Assembly: GCA_021234155.1 (NCBI GenBank)
Contig: JAJEKV010000025.1
Location: forward strand, 2,629,339-2,693,338
Source: Isoetes taiwanensis
Taxonomy: Eukaryota; Streptophyta; Lycopodiopsida; Isoetales; Isoetaceae
Direction of reading: 5' to 3'
Length of the DNA stretch: 64,000 nucleotides
Shown: positions 58,550 through 64,000 of the stretch, piece by piece
Numbering within the stretch: the stretch's first letter is position 1
How the letters are laid out: each line of letters starts with the position of its first letter
Translations under genes and position numbers: made by a program
The notes under the pieces: model-generated
Told to the model about the DNA's origin: nothing
The model's database searches: none
The model's input: only the letters and a program-made list of their open reading frames with translations

Positions 58550-59231
58550 GTAAAAGTATGGTTCATATCATCATTTAGCTAAGAAGCATTTGTGACATAG
58601 ATAAACCAGAAGCTCATGATTTGTCAGACAATACTTGAAGGGGAAAGAACATCCTACAAAGAAGATAAGCAGATGCAGAGCACAATATTGAAATATAGGA
58701 AAGAATAAGTTATAATCTAGGTTGGAAGGTTGGTGGTTGGATTAACCTAGGTTTTTCAAGGGAAAGACTTATTAGAGAAAACTTTTTAATGGTCTAAATA
58801 TATAAGGTTTATCCTCGAAGGTTTTTTTCCAATGACGGCAAAAGGTTGCAGCCTTTTTGATTCAAATCATGTTGGCCAAATGAGACCTTGCCACAGACAT
58901 AATGAGGATGTTCGATGGTTGCTAAACCGTCGAATTTGCCCCTACAAAAACAAGATGGTGTCATGTAAATGGATACGGTGAATAACATTTGTGCAGAGAA
59001 GGTAGGTTCAGTGATAATCGATTAGTGTAAGTATCATTGCTATAGTGTTTACATCGTTTTCAAATAAACAGTGTATTGCTACTGTAATTTGCGAGATAAA
59101 TTCAATGGTCAAGTTAATATAGAAAGAAATATCTACTTGATGTCTATTGTTGTGTATGCATCTAATATACGAGATATATTGGATATGGCAACGATTGAAA
59201 TGAGTTTAAGTGATTAATATTAAGATTAACA
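58550..59231 (+). repeat. Candidate copia 3' LTR
   Basis: 682 bp from TGTAAAAGTATGG after the polypurine tract to ...GATTAACA. A TATA-like motif (aatatataagg) lies at about 58796. With no second LTR in the window, the right boundary is inferred from the CA end only. Confidence 0.5.
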
Positions 59232-59234
59232 AAA

Positions 59235-60675
59235 AAGGTGGCGCCCGGGGGGGAGTACTTACAATAAGTATATTGGCGGACTTGTTAAAAATCTTAATAT
59301 AAAATCCTCACAAAGGATGGGCTGCGTCGAGTAGGATCTGTGGGCCCGCATTGATTGTTTGCACCTTTCTTTTTCTTCCTGATTGGTAATTATCACATTG
59401 TAACAAACAACATACATCTAAGAACATGCGTCTTGCAATAACATGGAAGTGACGCCTCTCATGTTGTAATAAGCATATTGTGTCATATTTTCTTGATGGT
59501 CTTTCTTTGAACATTATATAGAATCCATCAACTTCACCACAACAATTTAGGAGACCACAAAGTACTTCGAATCCATTTATCACTCATGTTAGCTAGCAAT
59601 TTGATACAAAAACTACAAAAGTTTGTTTCTGTCAGTCAAAAATGCATAGATCTTGTCAGTATACTTTTTAACGTTGGACTTTCCAACCTAGGACATTGAA
59701 GTAGTACTGCCAAGAATAGAGTTCAATAAATCGAACGTGGATTGCTTGAGGAAAACCTAAAAAACGCAGTCTGTATTCATTGATGAATAAGCATGCATGA
59801 TGGGCATAAACGTCATCCTTTTCATCTCTTCATCCATCTTTCTTCTCATCTCAAATGGTGGGTGCATAGAATTTAAGAAATGTAGAATAACATTGTTGGC
59901 TAACATAACGTCAATTGCCTTCTGCAACTTTGCTGGCTAGCACAACAACTGCATTAGAAATTAGAAGGTCGTGATTGCCCATGTCATAAATTAGACACAA
60001 TAATTTAGGACATAGAATCTAATATTATTATATGATCTAAATTTTAAGAAGTGATATATGAAAGCGTAACTATATCCCAATCAAGAAGTAAATTTAGACT
60101 TTGTTTCTATCTATTCATTAATCTATAGCACATATCTAACCATAAAGACTGTATCTTTGTTGTCCAATTGGTATACTGTCACTTTGGTTGTCCCAAAACT
60201 GCATCAAATTTGGGTTCAATTTGAAAGCCTATACCCATTACGAACTTAAATATATATATATGAATGCTCAGGAATGAAGATACCTAAAAATCATGCCCAA
60301 ATCCAGATTCTTTCTTACTTTCATCTGTAAATTCATTCTCTTCTAATGGTAAGAAATCAAAATAGTCCAATTTTTCCTTCATGCTCATTATGACTCATTA
60401 TTACCTCTTGACTCACTAATCTAAAGGTACTAATCCTGTTTTGTGCAGGTAGTCCTGGTTATTTCTCCACTTATAAAATTGGAACATTAAAAAATAGCCT
60501 CCGACCATATGGAGAGCACCCAGACCCACCCTCAAGGATGGGGATGCAAAAAGTAACCATGTGGCTACCCTGTATAGTTGTTGGATGATGTGGCTTTAGC
60601 GTAGTGGCAACAACATCCTAGGCACCAAAAAACCCTGACCAATAAAAAACCTATTGGCACTTTAAATGCTGCCGT
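59235..60675. other. No gene supported
   Basis: The minus-strand frame 59583-59308 (91 codons) has no recognised motif. The rest is AT-rich. A GC-rich patch ggtggcgcccggggggg lies immediately after the candidate LTR. Confidence 0.45.
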
Positions 60676-60677
60676 GT

Positions 60678-60846
60678 AGATAGAGAGAGAGAGAGAGAGA
60701 GAGAGGGAGGGAGGAGGGAGGGAGGGAGGGAGGGAGGGAGGAGAGAGAGGGAGAGGGAGAGGGAGAGGGAGAGGGAGAGGGGGAGAGGGAGAGGGAGAGG
60801 GAGAGGAGAGGGAGGGAGAGGGAGGGAGGGAGGGAGGGAGAGAGAA
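60678..60846. repeat. GA/GGGA microsatellite
   Basis: Pure purine tract: (GA)n, then (GGGA)n, (GAGGGA)n and (GGGA)n again. Open frames over it (60651-60857) are artefacts. Confidence 0.95.
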
Positions 60847-61162
60847 TCATTGGTCACGTGATTGATGAGAGATCATGTGAGAGATAAAATGGGAGGAGAG
60901 ATCATGAGAGAGATGCGAGAGTCCACTAAATAGACTCTCGCATTAAGAGACAATTTGCCCCTAACTACTATTAGGGCCGTTTCCATTACAGCAATGGCCA
61001 TTAAGGATAACAACCCGTAAAATTTTTGGAGAGAAGTTCTGGAAGCCGAAAATTTCGACCTTAGTTCCGGCCCCTGTTCAAAGATCCAAATTCTTCCCTC
61101 CAAGCATTGTAATCGCGTACATTGGCAATCCAATAAATAAGTACTTGCTGCCCTTCTTTACT

Positions 61163-61375
61163 GTCCTGTGGTAAGACGTTAAACTGCCATACCCAAGGTC
61201 ACGGGTTCAACGCCTCGTTGTGAAAGTGGCCATGCAATGTAAAGTTGGTGGGGGAAGGACCCACTTCAGCAATGTAAAGTGGTGGGGGCAGGACCCATCT
61301 GGTTGTGTTGTAAAGTGTCACATGTCCGATAGGACGCTGCCTTGTGGCGTGACGTTAAAATCTCTTCTTCTTCTT
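61163..61375 (+). mobile_element. tRNA-derived SINE candidate
   Basis: A 213-bp body starts gtcctgtggtaagacg. A B-box-like gggttcaacgcc lies at 61203-61214, about 30 bp after an A-box-like tgtggtaaga, as in tRNA promoters. The body has an internal imperfect repeat (caatgtaaagt-tggtggggg). It ends ggcgtgacgttaaaatct, followed by a (CTT)n tail. CTTCTTTACT occurs on both sides (61153-61162 and 61376-61385), a 10-bp target duplication, although its first bases could belong to the CTT tail. The gacgttaaa near the tail also ends the local LINE family, a possible mobilising partner. Confidence 0.7.
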
Positions 61376-61546
61376 CTTCTTTACTTGAATTTGTAGCATT
61401 ATTTGGTAATAGCCACTTCTGTTATCATCTTGGCGAGTTCATTCTTGCCTCATAAATTAGACTGTGGAGGCTACAAGATCATGACGAAGGCAATCAGATC
61501 CTCTTTGCCAGTTGCTGCAAAGCCCTTCGTTCCCCCAAGGACCGAA

Positions 61547-61672
61547 ACAATGGCTCCAAGAAGAACCAAGAGGATGACTGGATCATTTTTTCAATATGTT
61601 GCAATTCGAGACCAAAACAATGGCTCCAAGAAGAACCAAGAGGATGACTGGATCATTTTTTCAAATTGTTGT
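61547..61672. repeat. 69-bp tandem duplication
   Basis: aacaatggctccaagaagaa ... gatgactggatcattttttc occurs twice at 69-bp spacing. Confidence 0.9.
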
Positions 61673-61777
61673 CTTTGATAAATTCCGGGTCTTCCAGGGG
61701 GGAAGGAAGGTGAGGGGGAAATGGGATCAGCCAGAAGATAAATTACCTGAGGTACAATCCGAGCTCCTCTAAATGAT

Positions 61778-62135
61778 TTGGCCATGATTGTGCAAGAAAG
61801 CGGTTCTATTGCTCTTAACCGGGCAAAAAAGAGGAAAACACATGTAGATTGGTTAGACAATGTAATTTCTACCATGCTTGCACTGATGAAGGACTATAAG
61901 GTGCATAATAATGGAAGTATTACTCTTTCTTCAAGCCAGTGGAGAGAGATTATGATGAAATTGCAAGCCACAGTTCAAGATCAGGCAGTTGAGAAATAAA
62001 TGGGATAAATTGCAAATGTACCCGAACACATTTATGTTTGATGCTTTCTATGAGACAATTGGAGCTAATGCGTCTTTTGTGGAAGAAGCGTTTGTAAACC
62101 TTGCAGAGGACAATCCTATTAGTTCTGATTGCTAA
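61778..62135 (+). pseudogene. Myb/SANT-like ORF of PIF/Harbinger type
   Basis: Plus-strand HVDWLDNVISTMLALMKDYK, then SSSQWREIMMKLQA. After a frameshift near 61985, RQLRNKWDKLQMYPNTFMF follows. This is the layout of the plant Myb/SANT-like (trihelix-like) domain: W, W and a final (K/R)NKWDxL. PIF/Harbinger transposons carry such an ORF beside the transposase, and the transposase remnant lies 0.5 kb to the right in convergent orientation. The intact partner helps the transposase bind and excise DNA. The frameshift disables this copy. Confidence 0.6.
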
Positions 62136-62689
62136 TGAAAGAAACAACAACAAAGATAACTCAAGTGGTCCAAAAAAAAACTCAAGCAAAGACACTCCAA
62201 GTACATGCAACCCTTCTGATAGCAGTCCTAGGTCTCGGCCGATGCAATCACCGGTGTTAGTGGTAAGCCAACAACCCAAAAAAGATCTCGTGATCACATA
62301 GATGAGTTTTGAAGAAATGAGAAAAGGAAGCTTGATTTCATGAAAGAAGAATCCATTAAAATGCATGAACTGATCAGAGAATTAGAATCAATGAGATCAG
62401 CGACTGCTTCTATGGGAAGCATCTCTATTTACAAATCCTCCATTATGCGTAAATTCCATAAAACACGCGGTGGCATGAATGATCTTAGCTGCCCCGCCAA
62501 CATGAATAGACAAACCCTTGAGGATCCCGAATTTCTTTTCACTATTCCAAAACCATTTTCCACACATACTCGCCAAATCCTCTTGTTAAACCCCGCCAAA
62601 AGACCCTCATACTATCCGAAATACCTTCATTAGAAACCTTCTACTCGGATATGTTGAATCACTTAAAAGCATTGGTAGAATGTTTGCTA

Positions 62690-63520
62690 TAACATCTCAG
62701 ATCAAGGATCTCACCTCTCCGCTAATTTTCTTGCCATTCATGTGGACAATAGGCTGCTGTAGAATTTGTTCCTCTTGTACAATAGATTAATCTAGAACTG
62801 GTTTGAATCATGCACAGATCCCGTCCTACTAACACAAACATTGATAAACATTCTAGAATGTGTTACTACACCTTGCATGAGGCAGAAATGTCTCTTATAT
62901 CTGCTGTAGTAGTCATCTCCTTTGTCTTTTTTCCATGGCTTCCCTCAGATATAAAAATATGAGAACCATCAACAAAGACTAAAAATGTTAGGCAAGCCTG
63001 TAGCATCTTGAAACTCCTTCATAATGTCTAGTAGTCTCTGGCCCGAGGGCAAGGCAATAAATTTCTTGTAGAGCATGGTCTTAGAAGCAAGAACTAATGT
63101 CACTTTCTTTGTATATTTCTGGACAATTGCTTTTCCAACATAAAACCTTTGGCCAACATGTAAAGGCATCTCACCATGAGCAAGGAAATAAAGAACCATA
63201 GCAACAATTTTTCTAGGGTCTACAGGAGGTCTAACTTTCTGGCCTGGCCTAATTAGATCTGCTACAATGAGACCTACTAGTTTCTCAAAGGAACCCCTCT
63301 TTATTTTGTAAAACTAATGCCATATAGCATCTTTGAATGATGGTAGGCAATTCCATGCATGATTGTCAATGTTATCCCATTGAATAATTTGTCTTGGACA
63401 AACCCAAAATCTTCTTGGCGGTCGTCTTAACCAAGATGCTGCAGCCAAAAATGAGATTGAAGATGCACATTGAAAACTAGTATTGTCTTCAAATGGCTCT
63501 TCCTCGTCAACTACTGCCAT
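62690..63520 (-). pseudogene. PIF/Harbinger transposase remnant
   Basis: Minus-strand blocks in the order of plant Harbinger (DDE_4-type) nucleases. RRPPRRFWVCPRQI (about 63420) comes first. After a stop at about 63314, GSFEKLVGLIVADLIRPGQK follows. Then come AMVLYFLAHGEMPLHVGQRF and FIALPSGQRLLDIMKEFQ. After a +1 frameshift near 62965 there is VDGSHIFI with the first catalytic Asp, and after another near 62875 TGSVHDSNQF with the second. The third acidic residue was not found. At least three disabling changes were seen. Intact family members cut DNA at terminal inverted repeats; none were identified here. Confidence 0.82.
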
Positions 63521-63664
63521 GGGATCTTCCAGTTCATTTTCTTATATCCAATCCAAGCAGAACTTCTTGATTGCTAAACCAAAAATGGCCCTTATAAGCA
63601 TTGCAATCTTACCTACAATAACCGCATCCATTTGTCAGAATGCTAAAATGCCGCCGTCTTTGAT

Positions 63665-64000
63665 GTTTTGATAGGGCAAGGACGTGTTCAACTACTTTAA
63701 GTCTTGTTGAACGGGGCATTACAAGAAGGCTTCCTCTCAGAGTACCACTAGCAAAGTCGCTCCTTCTACAAGACAGACCCACACTACCCAAACCAATTAT
63801 CAACACACGCGGTTAGTTCGTTATTTGCAAATATTTGCAAAACTTCTAGCCTATTCTCGAAAGCAAGAGTTGATGAGATGGGCGAGGAGAGGGGTAAACA
63901 GCCTTCAAGCATCTTGGATTTAGACCCCGACACTCAACCATTGATCATATCTTTACACTGCGGACTTTGGTTGAAGATAGCAAGAATTGTCAACAAGACC
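63665..64000 (+). mobile_element. LINE RT fragment running off right edge
   Basis: Broken plus-strand frames: SLLNGALQEGFLSE, then RVDEMGEERGKQ, then LDPDTQPLIISLHCGLW. In an adjoining frame the latter reads RPRHSTIDHIFTLRTLVEDS. These are the opening RT motifs of the same LINE family as 54780-56460. The start looks 5'-truncated, and the element continues outside the window. Confidence 0.8.

Noticed and set aside
60651-60857. Ser/Leu/Pro-rich open frames
   Set aside because: Artefact of the GA/GGGA microsatellite.

Overview
The window looks like nuclear DNA of a land plant, AT-rich and dominated by transposable elements. The evidence is an intron-bearing KANADI (GARP) transcription factor gene, U-box/ARM-type and LRR-type gene remnants, and a plant-style transposon set: Ty1-copia, L1-like LINEs, Helitron ends, a PIF/Harbinger module, a CACTA/Tnp2-like remnant and a tRNA-derived SINE candidate. 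The species cannot be fixed from sequence alone; a fern-like, other seed-free or gymnosperm genome would fit the low gene density. No bacterial-style operons, CRISPR arrays, rRNA or convincing tRNA genes were seen.

Layout. 1-6937 (minus strand) holds an unfamiliar two-exon gene that I do not recognise, partly duplicated. A 1.98-kb insert ending in a Helitron-type 3' terminus sits between two ~945-bp direct copies of the gene's 3' coding part, and a further open frame runs off the left edge. 7395-15535 is a minus-strand Ty1-copia element with two LTRs, PBS and polypurine tract, and a 5'-truncated LINE is nested in its pol gene with a matching target-site duplication. 15536-20340 contains diverged direct repeats, a LINE 3' end and a U-box/ARM-repeat pseudogene. 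20361-24625 is bounded by a 26-bp perfect inverted repeat and contains a purine-rich tract, a broken LRR gene, a GC-rich island and a palindromic minisatellite. 25630-27500 is a decayed CACTA/Tnp2-like transposase.

30115-34232 is the one clearly intact host gene: KANADI, six exons that join in phase to a predicted 474-residue protein. 34.2-54 kb is mostly gene-poor repeat DNA. It includes tandem repeats, LINE 3' ends, a ~140-nt GC-rich hairpin, a second Helitron 3' end on the minus strand, and a dispersed repeat present twice, once split by a candidate retroposed insert. 54.7-56.46 kb is a decayed LINE and 56.9-59.2 kb a 5'-truncated Ty1-copia with a candidate 3' LTR. 61.16-61.38 kb is the SINE candidate, 61.7-63.5 kb the PIF/Harbinger module (Myb/SANT-like ORF plus transposase pseudogene), and the right edge runs into another LINE.

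The most interesting regions are (1) the unknown spliced gene at the left with its Helitron-associated segmental duplication, which may belong to an undescribed retroelement, (2) the 4.26-kb inverted-repeat-bounded block carrying gene fragments and palindromic repeats, and (3) the SINE sharing a 3' motif with a resident LINE family. All family assignments come from reading motifs by eye; no database search was possible.
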